64,000 nt of DNA from Gnetum montanum (lineage: Eukaryota > Streptophyta > Gnetopsida > Gnetales > Gnetaceae). A program made the translations under genes and the position numbers. Position 1 is the stretch's first letter. The number at the start of each line of letters is the position of its first letter. Below are positions 22,420 through 34,243 of this stretch, in pieces. Below the pieces are notes generated by a model. That model was given only the letters and a program-made list of their open reading frames with translations. It did not search any database and was not told where the DNA came from. Location: NCBI GenBank assembly GCA_015680685.1, contig MNCI01007982.1, forward strand, positions 115,148 through 179,147, read 5' to 3'.

Positions 22420-22930
22420 TTTTTTTAGCACTAGAAGGAGGGCCAGTGTCATTTCCTTCTACGGTCTTTGTGGGTTGTTGTCTTGCATGCTTTCTCCACC
22501 ACCATTGCTAGCTCTAGGCTAGCATAGACCCAACAACCCTATGGGCCTCGCACAGTAGTAGCTAGATCTGGGGCCAATGTAAGAGTTTTCTACAAATTGG
22601 TTGGTGTAGACTAGACCCTATCATCAATTCCCCTAGAACCCCACTTGACAACCCCAAAGCATACACCTTACACTTTGTCAAATTCTATGTGCTCAGAAAA
22701 GTATAGTTGGCTCTTGATGTAGTAAGCGTAGTCCTAGAGTTAGCCATTTTTAGTAGCTTCTATAGTTAGCTATTTCTTCATAGTTTCATAGTTTTACACT
22801 TAGCCATTTTTCTGCATGCTTCACACTTAGCCATTTTCTTGTAGTATTGCACATACTTAGTCATTTTTCTACCATTTTCATACTTAGTAATTTTTTCCAG
22901 CTAACAAATTTTGCATTTCCTCTTTGCATC
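22420..22930 (+). other. B1 untranslated leader
   Basis: Homologous to B0's leader: AGAAGGAGGGCCAGTGTC, TTGGTGTAGACTAGACCC, then a minisatellite of ACTTAGCCATTTTTCTGCAT-type units (22,735-22,900), with more copies than in B0. Confidence 0.6.
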
Positions 22931-23196
22931 ATGAATCCTAAGAAACCTTTAACCTCTACTCTAAGTGCAGTTTTTTCCCAGTTTATTTAGCAAGAAATCT
23001 AGATTAACCATCTTACTAGTCCTACCATGGTAGGACAAAGGCAATCTCTTAGGTTGTGTAGCCTAACTCATGAGTACACAGTGTTGAACAACGAGTAGTA
23101 TAACTTCATTTGAGCGAAGCTCTAGGTAGATCTATTCATAGATCACCAAGAAATGAAGGCCAAACGAAGTTATGAGTCATACACTAGAATAGAAGG
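22931..23196 (+). pseudogene. B1 gag, N-terminal part (continues at 30,110)
   Basis: ATG at 22,931 (MNPKKPLTSTLSAVFSQF), then LTSPTMVGQRQSLRLC, parallel to B0's TSPTMAKPRQSLRL. Stops at several codons (for example QFI-stop-QEI). Interrupted at 23,196 by element A; the frame resumes after 30,109 with EYFPSIVDFISLIKPY, which matches B0's KYIPSLINFIPLTEPY. Confidence 0.8.
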
Positions 23197-23203
23197 TGAT
23201 GGG

Positions 23204-23266
23204 ACGCGATATCGCATAGGCCGTGATATCGCATCGTTCCTTGTGATATCACGTACGCGATATTGC
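23204..23266. repeat. U3 cluster of GCGATATCGC palindromes
   Basis: Four copies within 63 bp: GCGATATCGC, GTGATATCGC, GTGATATCAC, GCGATATTGC. They end about 15 bp before the TATA box. Related clusters occur at 1128-1170, 29,345-29,386 and 62,099-62,130. Confidence 0.85.
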
Positions 23267-23281
23267 AACCCGTCTCCAGTT

Positions 23282-23289
23282 CTATAAAT
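23282..23289 (+). promoter_or_regulatory. TATA box of element A 5' LTR
   Basis: TATAAATA preceded by GTCTCCAGTTC, same place in all A-family LTRs. Confidence 0.65.
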
Positions 23290-23998
23290 ATGAGGTGGAT
23301 CTCCCTTGTTTCCTCATCTAGATCTAGACCCTTAGCAAAACTCTTATCATTTTTCCATTCCAGAGATAGAATAATTTCTATGTGCCCGCAGTAGGAGTCT
23401 CAAAGTGAATGGATCTTTATTCAAGAAAATTTGTACCTGAGCACACATTTGTGTATGGAAATAAGATAAAATTTCTAATAAACCTTGTAGTGCATGGTCT
23501 ATGCTAAATAGGAATTAATTAATGTTAAATTTTTAAATGCTTTATTAGTTAATTAAACCTCTCTCAACCCTCAACTCTCATAGTTAAGTGCATTCAGTAC
23601 GACCGCTTCGAGCACGTGCGTTACACTTGGTAATCTAGTAACGAACAGCGTTTGGTAATCCCAGCAGTGTTGCATTGGTTCAGGGTGTGAACAGTAAGTG
23701 GAACAGATACTGATGCTAGGATGATTAAAGCTTAGTTAGTGAAAGTTAGTTACTTAGTCTCTTCACCCTTCACCTCTTAGCATAGGCTTTAAAAAGGTAA
23801 AAGACATAAAAATCATATACCTCAGACTTCCTTAACCATACAACCGTGACAATACAAGTAAGTCTGAGAAGAAAATGATTGATTAAAATTAAGTGTTCCA
23901 TAAGGTGCATAAGCACTTAGTCCTTAGAGTTCAACCGGATCGCGTGTGCACGCTCGTATTCGTATGGTTGATTGTAGGGGTACCACGCCACTCATCAT

Positions 23999-24016
23999 TG
24001 GCACTATTTCGAAGGA
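23999..24016 (+). other. Decayed tRNA-Asp-type primer binding site
   Basis: TGGCACTATTTCGAAGGA starts one base after the LTR. The element D site (62,900) is closer to the tRNA-Asp complement TGGCGCCGTTGCCGGGGA, which identifies this one by position. Confidence 0.6.
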
Positions 24017-24135
24017 CTTACTTGTTTGTGCACTAAGTAGAACATAGGAAATCATCCACATTGTTGGGAAGCTTAAATGAACCCTTAGGGTTAATCATAT
24101 GAAAAACAACATAACGGTAAACAACACATCGAAAC

Positions 24136-27100
24136 ATGTCTTCTTCTCCACACAAAAGCACTTCACCGCCTAGGACCAACACTAGAGACAGTCGGCGGTA
24201 CAACATACATAACCAAAATCTGCCAGTTCCTCAACAATTCAGTGTGGTATATATTCATCATGATGAATATATACCTAACTTTACCTTTGTCTTCCATCAA
24301 GACAAACAACTGCATATGAGAGACTTGGAGGGTAACATAGTGTTGCCTCTAGATAGAGCCACCCCCAACATGCTCCTTCATGTCCTTGCATGAATTGGCA
24401 TGTCACAATTATACACTGAGTACGTTGCATGTGATTACAACGTAAGGGACTACGATCCCACAGAAGTGCAACGTCAACGGGACTTGCAGCAGGAGAGTTA
24501 TCACACATCGTTGAAGGGCAAAGGATCCCATAATGCTTTGTCCATCATAAAAGAAATTAAGGGTGGTGAACCTATTTTAATAGGTTCTCCACAAAATGAT
24601 TTTTCCCCTCCTAACGATAGTGAGGAGGTGGTGTATTAGAACCTTCACTCCACGATACACAACCTTGATTCTGATTGCCACGAACACCAAGTGTTCAATG
24701 AGGGAACACAAACACAAGATAAGGTTGAGCATTCTGATCATCATCATGATCGGGGTCGAGATCACCGAAGGGAAGGTAGGAAACATTGTCATGGCGATGG
24801 TTCTCCTTCCTCTTCACCTTCATCACAACATTCACCCTCCAACATCGGACGTAGTCATAAGGAACCTCATTGTGAGGATAAGGGTAAGCATAGTGAGAAA
24901 CCTCGATGAGAGAGTCGAGAGCGAGGACGAGGGTAGTCTAGAGAGTCAAGGCATGAAAGAAGGGAAAGTAGGGAACCGCGTAGACATCACAGAAGCCATG
25001 AAAGAGATGACCATGACAAACCCATACTTGCAACCCGAAGCATGTTAGACATTACAAAGGCCGTTAGAATACCTACAAGGCACCAAAAAGATAGTCGTAT
25101 CAAGAGATTAAACATGAATAATATCCTACGATTTGAGGGGGGATACAACGCTGATCTACAGAATCACTTATAGGCATTTCACGATGCCTGTGCCTTGTAG
25201 AATATTGAAAACGAATGGCAAAAATTAAAGTTTTTCCCAAGGACACTCATAAAAGAAGTAGAAAGCTGGTATCGGTCCTTAGAACTAAAAACCATTAGGA
25301 GGTGGAGTACGATGCTAGAACTATTTAATGATAAATATCAAACATACTCCCGAGTGTCCAAGTATGAAAAAAAATCCAAGGATGGAAGCAAGGAACTCAT
25401 GAATCCTTGAATGCTGCCATGGGTCGATATTATGCACTGTTACATCGTTGCCCGGGCCATGGGTATGCACAACGGGATCAACTACGCCATATCGTAGATG
25501 GGCTAAGGCATGAAACCAAGAGAACCCTTGGGACATATGCCCAAGGGAGATTATCTGAACTTAGATTCCATGAGGTTCATAGATTTTTGGAGCAAGTAGC
25601 TAAGGAAGAAGAAGAGCTACGTAAGAGAGAAAGCATAGAAGAGTATAACTACGATCCTTCCCTCCGAAAGAGGGGAGTGAGATTCTATGAGGAGGAGGAT
25701 GAGTCACCACTCGAAGAGTTGGTAAGTAGGAAAACCTTGACGCTTTAGAAATTAATAATAGAAGTGTCGACTAAGGTAGATCAAATATGGGACTCCTTAG
25801 ATAGTAGATTTGAAACTATTTTAAAAATCATAGAGGAGTCTAAGGAGTGAAGTAGTGACCATGATAAGAAAAAGAGGAGAGATTTAGACCATGCACGTAA
25901 CAAGGGTAAGGGAAAGACGACTATCACTAAAGAGGTTATGGATTCGGATACAAACAATGATGATGGATGTGAAATATGCCAATATGACCATTGTAAGGGA
26001 TGTTGCCAAATAATCTCACATCTACAAGAGTCTGGGGTGTATGCACTCAACCCGAGACTTAACAAATGGCAAGCACCCCATCGGTTACCTTATCCCCAAG
26101 GTAACCTGAGGTAGTTCCACCAACTATTAATGTATTATCCAAGTGGAACTCCACCACAACCTATGGAGCAACACCAGTAGTGGCAATACCCACAGTCATG
26201 GGGGATGCCACCACCAAGGCAATAATACCCTTACCGGCAACCGGACCTGTATGGCTACTACGTGCAACAGCAAATCTCTCCACATGACTCTATTGGTCGT
26301 GTGACACCACCATGTCACTACCAAGCTTGGGAGTACTATAGGACTCTTTCTTTTGGGAGAGATACACCACATGCATACCATCCTCCAAATCCATCCACAA
26401 CTCTTACAATGATAGCTCCACTATCACCCGCTCCAACGATGCAAGGGGAACTCCCCACTCAACTGCAGCAACGCACTGCTACAAGAGCTATAAAGCTTCA
26501 ACCTGCTACTAGTTCTGGTAACCATACAAAGAGAAGACCTTTCTTCAAAACCAAAAGCCCAAACAAGCTCTCACAACCACAAGCGGTTGAGCCTCTAAAC
26601 GCTCCTCCATCAAATAAGGCTTCGGAGCTCCCTTCAAACCAACAACAGAGCTCAACGCATACGGTTATGTTAACACATACCATCACTGACTGGATAAAGG
26701 TGGACCACCTTCCCAAGAAACTCTTTGATCCTGGAAGTCTCTTAATCTACCTCCAATTCATTGGGAATGAACCACGTAAGGCTCTTTTAGACTCAGGTTC
26801 CGGAGTCAACTTGATATTGTAGGAAATGTATAAAGCCTGGAACCTACCTCCACTAAAGAAGAGCAATATTCTCTTAGAGTTGGCTGACTAGTCCATCACT
26901 ATTTCCTTGGGATTAGTGGAGGACATCATTACCACTGTGTGTGGTTGGTCATACCCAGCTAATTTCATAGTGATACAAGTCAATAATGACAAGGGGGACT
27001 TTCCAATAATAATGGGAATGGCATGGCTAAGTACCATGAATGCATGCCTAGGAATCTGCAATCTTTCCTTGAAAATATCTAAGGAAAACACTTATGGAAA

Positions 27101-27497
27101 GATCAAGAAGAAGAAGGTTTCATGCATCACATACAGTGATACAAAGGGTGATAGCATATAAGAGCATTCAACATCTTCTGCATGCAACCAGTATGCCCAG
27201 GAAGTTAACATAAAAAAGTACCTATATGTAGTAACCACACAACAAGAGAACACCCAGTGGTTGATAGCTAATCAAGAGAGCACCCCACCAATATGCATGG
27301 AACTAACTAGGGGAACAAATTGTGCCCATAATGAAAGCATAGATAATTTGGAGTATGAGCATCACCAACTTCCAACCCTTAACTTGAAAACACCAATTTG
27401 GAGAAGTTGGACACTTCTAAGAAATTCAAACAAGTGCTCACTATTTTGGATCTCTCCCTTTCAATGTAGTCATAGGGGAGATGGCCACCTATGCTGA
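24136..27497 (+). pseudogene. Element A gag-protease
   Basis: Starts MSSSPHKSTSPPRTNTRDSR. In one frame to about 25,400, with stops near 24,391 (TGA), 24,637 (TAG), 24,907 (TGA) and later. Parts in order: an N-terminal domain (HDEYIPNFTFVFHQDKQL...DLEGNIVLPLD), an Arg/His/Ser-rich stretch (HHHDRGRDHRREGRKH), then the Retrotrans_gag core (LRFEGGYNADLQNHL, KFFPRTLIKEVESWYRSL, MLELFNDKY). A frameshift near 25,395 at a poly-A run leads into AAMGRYYALLHRCPGHGY and GLRHETKRTLGTY. A Gln/Pro/Tyr-rich linker (about 26,090-26,660) follows. The retropepsin starts near 26,700: ALLDSGSGVNLIL has the DSG active site, and GDFPIIMGMAWL is the usual C-terminal motif. No classical CCHC knuckle; CEICQYDHCKGCC near 25,970 may replace it. 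Ends about 27,497 with no RT. Confidence 0.85.
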
Positions 27498-29336
27498 TCA
27501 TTTGAGGCCCTCAGTTTTTTTCAAATGTTTGTTTTACAAATTTCTTTAACTTTTCTTGTTTTTGTTTTACAACATCATTTTTACTTTTTCATTTCTTTGT
27601 GTGTTTCATCACTTAATAAGTGCTCCGAAGATGGTATGAACTGTATTCCATTGATTGCTAATGTTTGGTTTTTACCTTTAAGTTATGATATTGATACTAA
27701 GGTATGGTTCTTTTGATATAACAAGCAATGAGTCCACATCACCCATGCATCCATAAAATTCTATGGTCTCTCTTGGCTTGGAACTGTACAGTCCCTTTCC
27801 CAATAATAAGAACTATCAACGAATCGGTGATTTGTCATTTCTCAAACTAAGGAAGGACTCAAGGATTGAAAAGGATGTGGCTTCAAGGGAACTTAATGAA
27901 TTTGTGTTGGCATTTCTCTTGGGTGCTTAGATTTGTTCTTCTTGAGTTTTCTTATCATTTTGACGTTACCCAATTATTGGGAAGCTGAGTGAATAAAAAT
28001 AAAAATAATAAGTCTTTGCATGGTGTGGTTCTCATGAAAAAAAATCATGAGAATTCAAAGCACACCCCTTAGAAGAAATAATCATTTGGGCTACAAGCAC
28101 TAGTTATGGAACTAAAATAAACATTTTCCCTCTAACTAAGGCCCTTCTCACTTCCTAATTTCTCCTCTTTCGTTTCGTTGGAATGGTGGTGGCTCTTTGG
28201 TGAAGGTATTCTTGTTACTTCGAGTGGATGGATGGGCCAAATGTATTAATGTGAGTCATTGAATGTGGTTTGTTTGAGGCCCAATTTGGAATGGGATCTA
28301 CTAATTCACATTAAGCATTAATACACAAGGGGGTTTGCACCACCTTATTCTTGAGATTCCATTCCATTTTTTTCTTTCCATTCTTCTTTCCCCATTTATT
28401 GCCTCATTGCCGATTGTATCAATAGTCTATATTTTGGTGGATGCATTGTGTTCTTTTTGGTAAACTCTTGTGGTTAATATTTTAACTCTTGCTTCCAAAT
28501 GACATTTCTAGAGCTTACGGACTCTTTGAATGTGGGATTGTTAGGGCATTAAGGGCATGAGCCTGCTTTGGGGAGGACCCACTGGCATTCCTATTTGGTG
28601 CATCTGTTAATTTTTATCATTTAAAAATTTATGTAATCACCAATTATTTTGTTCATTTCCATCTTTGACATCCATTTTATCGACGTTGCCATTTTTTATT
28701 TTTCTTCATCTTTCTTATTCCTTCTCTTTTCCCATTCTATCGCTACTGGAGGTTAGCTCTCAGTCATGGGGGTCCTGGTCCAATTTTTTCGATTTCTTCC
28801 TAACCCCTACACCTCGGGTGATCACTAGTATTATATCTCCAGATTTGTATTAGCCATATCACAACTCAGCCAATGGACCTTACACCAAAGCGAGGTATCA
28901 ATTGCATTATGATTTATTTACCCTTGCTAATATAAGAACTGTGTTGTGTGTGCAGATGTCAATCATACAACAATAGATTGGATCTGGAGGGAACACTTGG
29001 AATGGACTGGTGCTGAACTAGTTATGCATGGAATAAGATTGATGGCACACTTATGGATGGAAAACGAAAGGTGGAATCATGGTGTTGGCAGCAGCAGACT
29101 TCTTATTTTCTCTCTCTATTCTCTCTTCTCTCTCAGCTACCAAATAAGGCTGGATGTAAATTATGTATAGTGTTCACTCTTGTTGTCATGAACACTAGAT
29201 TTTTCCATGTATTGTAATGATGATTCGTTCACATGTCATCCCATTCACCATTAGTTCCATTCAAGTCAATAATTTCATACCTTCCTAATATTTTGTAAGG
29301 AACTTGAGGACGAGTTTTTATTTAGTTATGGGGGTA
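27498..29336 (+). other. Element A non-coding 3' interior
   Basis: 1.84 kb of T-rich sequence with stops in all frames and no RT, RNase H, integrase or envelope motif. Small open frames (for example 28,665-28,853) have no recognisable content. It ends with GAGGACGAGTTTTTATTTAG and TTATGGGGGTA, a PPT-like end shared with the element at 1094-1104. Confidence 0.7.
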
Positions 29337-30109
29337 TGATGGGATGCGATATCGCATATGCGATATTGTGTACGTAATATCGTAGCCCGTCGTCAGTTTT
29401 ATAAATAAGAGGCGGCTCTCCCTTGTTTCCTCATCTAGATCTAGACCCTTAGTGAAAATCTTGTCATTTTTCCATTCCAGAGATTGAATAATTTCCATGT
29501 GCCCGTAGTAGGAGTCTCAAAGTGAACGGATCTTTATTCGAGAAAATTTGTACTTGAGCACACATTTGTGTATGGAAATAAGATGAACTTTTTGATAAAC
29601 CTTGCAATGCATGGAATGAGCTAAATAGGACTTAATTAATTTTAAATGTTAAAATTATTTATTAGTTAATTAAACCTCTCTCAACCCTCAACTCTCATAA
29701 TTAAGTGCATTCAGTACGACCACTTCGAGCACATGCGTTACGCTTGGTAACCTAGTAATGAATAACGTTTGGTAATCCCAGCAGCGTTGCATTGGTTCAG
29801 GGTGTGAACGGTAAGTGGAATGGATACTGATGCTAGGATGATTAAAGCTTAGTTAGTGAAAGTTAGTTACTTAGTCTCTTCACCCTTCACCTCTTAGCAT
29901 AGGCATTAAAAAGGTAAAAGACATAAAAATCATATACCTCAGACTTACTTAACCATACAACCGTGAAAATACAAGTCTGGGAGACAACGATTGATTAACC
30001 TTAAGTGTTCCATAAGGTGCATAAGCACTTAGTCCTTGGAGTTTGACTAGATCGCACGTGCATGCTCGTATTCGTATGGTTGAGTGTAGGGGTACCTCAC
30101 CACTCATCA
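29337..30109 (+). mobile_element. Element A 3' LTR, 773 bp
   Basis: TGATGGGATGCGATATCGC start and CACTCATCA end. TATA box TATAAATA at 29,400-29,407. Shorter than the 5' LTR mainly by one palindromic U3 unit. Confidence 0.9.
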
Positions 30110-32520
30110 GAAGAGAATACTTCCCCTCCATTGTGGATTTCATCTCACTCATCAAGCCTTATTAGTGGATGCTTACCTAGCTTATTTGAGCTAACAAGCA
30201 TGAGGCAAGGATAGACTATGAGGAGCCCTTGTAGGAAGAGCATGATAAGTTCAAAGATCATTTAGAGCACGAGGACTTGTTCCACACCTCTTTTTAACAA
30301 ACAACCTTTACTTTCATTCCTTCAAAGTCTTGCCCACCTATCTTCGTGGAGATAGTTATAAACCTAGTGTCACCTCCTAGGTCTATGCCTATGGTGGTGA
30401 CCCATCACACATGATACACACACTAGGATGCAGTACATCTTGTTAGCCTAATCTTTTTCATACCTTCATAACTGGCTTAATCCTCCTTGCTAGTAACTGT
30501 CATGCTAATGAAACCCTATGTGGACATCGTGCACATTTCTCTACCACAAGTGACTCAAGTGTCGTATGTCTTGCCTGTCATATTGGCCCCCTTCACAATG
30601 AACCAATCTACAAATGCATGGTGGGCCTCAACCATTGTGCCTATGGCAGAGCCCACACAACAAGCATCGTGCATGATGTCACAACCTACAGGTAGGTCAT
30701 GGGCCACCCAAATGGCATAGTGAGTAGCAAAACCAATGTAGCCCACTACAACCTCTCTAAGCCTAGATCAAGCATTCTAGCTCATCCAAACTCTGATTGA
30801 AGAGGTCAAGTCACTCAAGGCTGCATCCTTCGAAAAGGTACATGTGATGGATTTCTACCAGGATGACCTAATCAGTCCTATGGTTCCACCACTAACCTTG
30901 CCCACTAGAGTCTCACTCCCCCAATTCACCAAATACAATGGTGAAGGGGATTCCAATGCTCATTTGGTATCCTTCTAGTTTGAATGCTTGTTATTGTAGG
31001 CATGGCCACATGCAATCATACGTGTGTTCTCCATGTCCTTGATCAGCAAGGCATTGGATTGGTACTGTGTGCTTCCCAGAGCCTCCATTTTCTCTTTGGA
31101 GGATTTGCTTAGCCAATTCGTCATATGTTTCAAGTATAACTTGAAGCTCAAGGTGATCTTGCACCAACTAATGTAGATTAAGTAGGGCCACTTAGAGCCC
31201 ATGCAAAAATTTATACAACACTGTAGTGCATCACTCAACAAAATCCATGAGTCCATTACTGAAATGCACTTGTTATTAGTTTTCAAAGATGCAATGAATG
31301 ACTTTATTAAGTTAAAGCTGTACTATTTATTCCTATAATCCTTAAGCCAAGAATTTGCTCAAACCAAGAGAATTTAGGATGTGGGGGAGGCTAGCAAGAA
31401 CCTAGCCTACATGGCCTACAAGAATTTGCATTGCAAAAGGGATAAGAATAAGGGTAAACAGGAAACCAAAACTATGGCAACAGTGGCCAATGAGGCTAAG
31501 CCACCCAAGGCCCTAGCCAACAATAAGGCTCTCAGCCCTAGCATTGTTGCAGGAAACCAACCCATGACATTAATAGCCATGGGGCAAGCTACCCCAAGGC
31601 CAAACTTTGAGCATAAGGATAGCTCGAAGTACATATCATTTCCACTTAAACTATCGAAACTCTTGGACTAACTACTTAAGGATGGAAGAATCTAGTATAA
31701 GTAGATGTCTAAGGATGCTTACAAGTGACATGATAAGTATTGGATGCTCCTTAGGAATCCCTCATCTATAGCACCAAACAAGCCTATGATCCCTAAACAT
31801 TTTAGGCTAGACTGGTTTTGCCACTATCATCAATTGCCTAGACATGACATAGACTTATGCATGGCTCTACAAGATGACATCTAGAGCATGATTAATTGTG
31901 GTGAGTTGGTTCTTGATACCACCAACCTGGTTTGCCCCCAAAATCAATTGATGAGGGTCTACTGGAACCCTCTAAATCTAGGCAGTGTAGGGTAGACCAT
32001 CAACACTATTAGTGTTGATGACAAATCAGAACCAATGTAGGAGTCGTTTGTGGTTTGTGTGCCCTCTAGCAATGCTGGGGTCTCCTTGATGTCCACTAGT
32101 TTAAGGATCCCTTTTGTTATCAGAGTGCCACCTCAAGCACCCACAACATCCTTTTTGGTTAGGGTCCTATAGCACATTGCAGTAGTAATAGCCTAGTCAT
32201 CCTTTATTGTCAAGGTGCTATAATGTATGGACTCCTCACCTGCTCGGAGTCTAGTGGTGGGCCACAGATCAACCCCTACACATCCAAGGGATCATCTTGT
32301 AGGCAATGTTTGAAAAATGTCTAGGTGCCAATCTAAGAGGCCTAACAAGTACCTCATCAACAAAATGGTCAGGTAGCACCAGGTGCAATAAGGACTAGGT
32401 CCACTGAAGTTGGTAGCCTTGTCCACCATCCCCATGGTTGAATTAATTGAGAAGGCCATTATGAGCTACCAACAACCACGCATTGAGGCTTCTAGGTAAG
32501 CAAGGCAAGCCAAGCCAAAA
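30110..32520 (+). pseudogene. B1 gag, remainder
   Basis: Continues the frame interrupted at 23,196. Seen: LSLDQAF-LIQTLIEEVKSLK, then the gag core (PQFTKYNGEGDSNAHLVSF, SKALDWYCVLPRASIFSLE, LLSQFVICFKYNLKLK), a Lys-rich linker (KNLHCKRDKNKGKQETK) and RPNFEHKDSSKYISFPLKLS. After 31,680 comes FRLDWFCHYHQLPRHDIDLC with MALQDDI. This is the C-x2-H-x4-H-x4-C-like pattern with following Leu/Ile helix that Tat-clade gags use near their C-terminus. Then Pro/Val-rich repeats of the RVPPQAP type. Many TAG/TAA stops. Confidence 0.8.
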
Positions 32521-32528
32521 TCTCCTCC

Positions 32529-33410
32529 ATGAGAGATTCATCTGTTGGGTTGCATGAAGGAGATGAAGGCCAAAAAATAGTAGATAGTGGTAAAGACTTT
32601 CTAGACACATTAGCCTATGTCAAACAAGCTTCAAAACAGAAGAACATAACGTTAAGCCTATATGACTTGATCATGACCTTCCCCCACCATGAAGCATTGG
32701 TTCACATGGTGACCTCCTTTCCTATTATGGAGGACATCCTAGTGGATCAACAATCCATCCATGCTGTGATGCTTTCCCCTACATTGTAGAAATCAAGCTC
32801 AACACCCCTGGTGTTCCATAATGAGGTAATCAAGTGGACCTTAAGAAGGGTCAGGTCATTACTACACTAATGTTTATCATACTTCATGTTGGGCAATGCA
32901 GAATTCGGAGGGTGCATGTTGATGATGGGGTACAACCAACATCATCCCATACATTGTCATTGACAAGCTAGGTCTTATCGATCAAATCAAATCCATGAAG
33001 ACAATGTGCATGATGTTCTTCAATGGATCAAGCATTGTCGTAAGGGGAATAGTCATGATAGCCTTCGTGGTAGGGGAGCAATTCCCCACCATAGCAAAGT
33101 TCACTATCATTGAAGAGATGCTCGGATTTAGCTTAATCTTGGATAGACCATGGTTAGCCCAACTATGGGCTATCTCTTCTCCTATTCACCAAGAAATCCA
33201 TCTTCCATATGAAGGTGGTGAGATTATCATTTATGATGACAATGCAGCCCCTCTATCCATAAACAACATAGACATAGAATAAGGGTTAGAAGTGGAGTTC
33301 CTCAATGATGTGCCTCTTGTGAAGGATGAAGGTGAAACATGTGAGGTAGACCAACCTGAGGAGCTAAAAAGAGCCAACGACCTCCTAGAGGATGCTCTAT
33401 GGGTATAACT
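32529..33410 (+). pseudogene. B1 aspartic protease region
   Basis: Upstream part reads FPHHEALVHMVTSFPIMEDI. The region of the catalytic Asp (B0: VHVDDRVATNIIPYIIVDKL) is frameshifted here near 32,910-32,990. The C-terminal part is open from 32,995: GIVMIAFVVGEQFPTIAKFT, then LGFSLILDRPWLA (family pattern YNxILGRPWL) and an acidic tail. The active site is DDG/DDR rather than DSG/DTG in these copies, which is either decay or a lineage change. Together with gag it would form the upstream polyprotein. Confidence 0.75.
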
Positions 33411-33779
33411 ACCCTTCGACATAGGTAATGAAGGTCAAGGTAAGTACCTCATAGTACTGTCTACACCCTACGTGCTCCCTAACCCACATCAGGTTAGGTA
33501 GCAACTGTGTGACTAAGGTGTCCCCTTAGTCCAACATGTGCTAGGTGCTTGCCTGCCCCTCACTTCTACATATTTTGCCTACTTGCACTATTTGTGCATT
33601 TACATTTAACTTAGTTGTTTGCATTTTGCATTGATTTCTTTATTATGAATTTACTTCTTTTGTTTGTGCATTTTTGCTTAGTCTATGCCTTTACTTGTCT
33701 AGTTTACTCTTTAGCAATTATTGGCTTACACACGAAAAACATGAAAATACATAAAAAACAAAAAAAAAACTACAAAGAT

Positions 33780-34015
33780 ACATGGCCTACCATGGCCTAA
33801 AATTGGCAATCTCCCTTGCATCGCATGGCCCAAAAATACCTTAAACTAGCGCTATGGCCTACCATGGCCTAAAATTAGCAACACTTTTCCTTTCAATGCA
33901 TGTCCCGAGATGGTCTTAAACTACCATTGGGGCCTGGAATGGCCTAAAACTAGCAATACATGGCCCAAAATGGCCTTAAACTACCATTGGGCTCGTAATG
34001 GCCTAGTAACATTAT
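33780..34015. repeat. GGCCTTAAACTA minisatellite, left flank of antisense cassette (B1)
   Basis: About seven degenerate units of about 30-35 bp, containing TGGCCTAAAATTAGCAA or TGGCCTTAAACTACCATTGG. The same motif occurs at the other flank (40,040-40,110), after integrase (43,755-44,190), and at the matching places in B0. Confidence 0.75.
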
Positions 34016-34243
34016 CATTGCATAATCATAACCATCGCACATCAATCCATCACAACATTAGCATAGTAAACACATAGGAAATAATCGCAAAAGCCATACA
34101 CTCCATATAGCAAAATTTTTATTACATCTTACATCAACAATAGTACATAGCATAAGCATCAGCACCATGTAGTAAAAAAATACAACAAAAGTGCAAAAAT
34201 ACCCAACAGTAGGGCTACATTAGAACATGCTTAGCTAGTGATA

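Larger units (their letters stand above)
23197..23997 (+). mobile_element. Element A 5' LTR, 801 bp
   Basis: TGATGGGACGCGATATCGC start, CACTCATCA end. By eye about nine bases in ten match the 3' LTR. It has one more palindromic unit in U3 than the 3' LTR, a TATAAATA box at 23,282, and a conserved GGTAATCCCAGCAGTGTTGC phrase. Confidence 0.9.
23197..30109 (+). mobile_element. Element A: gag-protease-only Ty3/gypsy element, 6.9 kb
   Basis: Two LTRs, TGATGGG...CATCA, flanked by GAAGG (23,192-23,196) and GAAGA (30,110-30,114). The filled site matches B0's empty site near 17,385. The interior (5.3 kb) has a decayed tRNA-Asp primer site, gag and a retropepsin, then 1.8 kb with no RT, RNase H or integrase. 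It therefore looks non-autonomous, of the terminal-repeat-with-gag kind. Confidence 0.85.

Noticed and set aside
22420-22450. TAGCACTAGAAGGAGGGCC as primer binding site of B1
   Set aside because: I could not match it, with G-to-A allowed, to a plant tRNA 3' end with any certainty.
24241-24270. ATATATTCATCATGATGAAT palindrome as a regulatory site
   Set aside because: It lies in gag coding sequence (YIHHDEYI) and the D copy keeps the protein, not the palindrome.
24596-25048. 150-codon plus-strand open frame in element A
   Set aside because: Overlaps gag in another frame; no similarity to D in that frame beyond what the gag frame explains.
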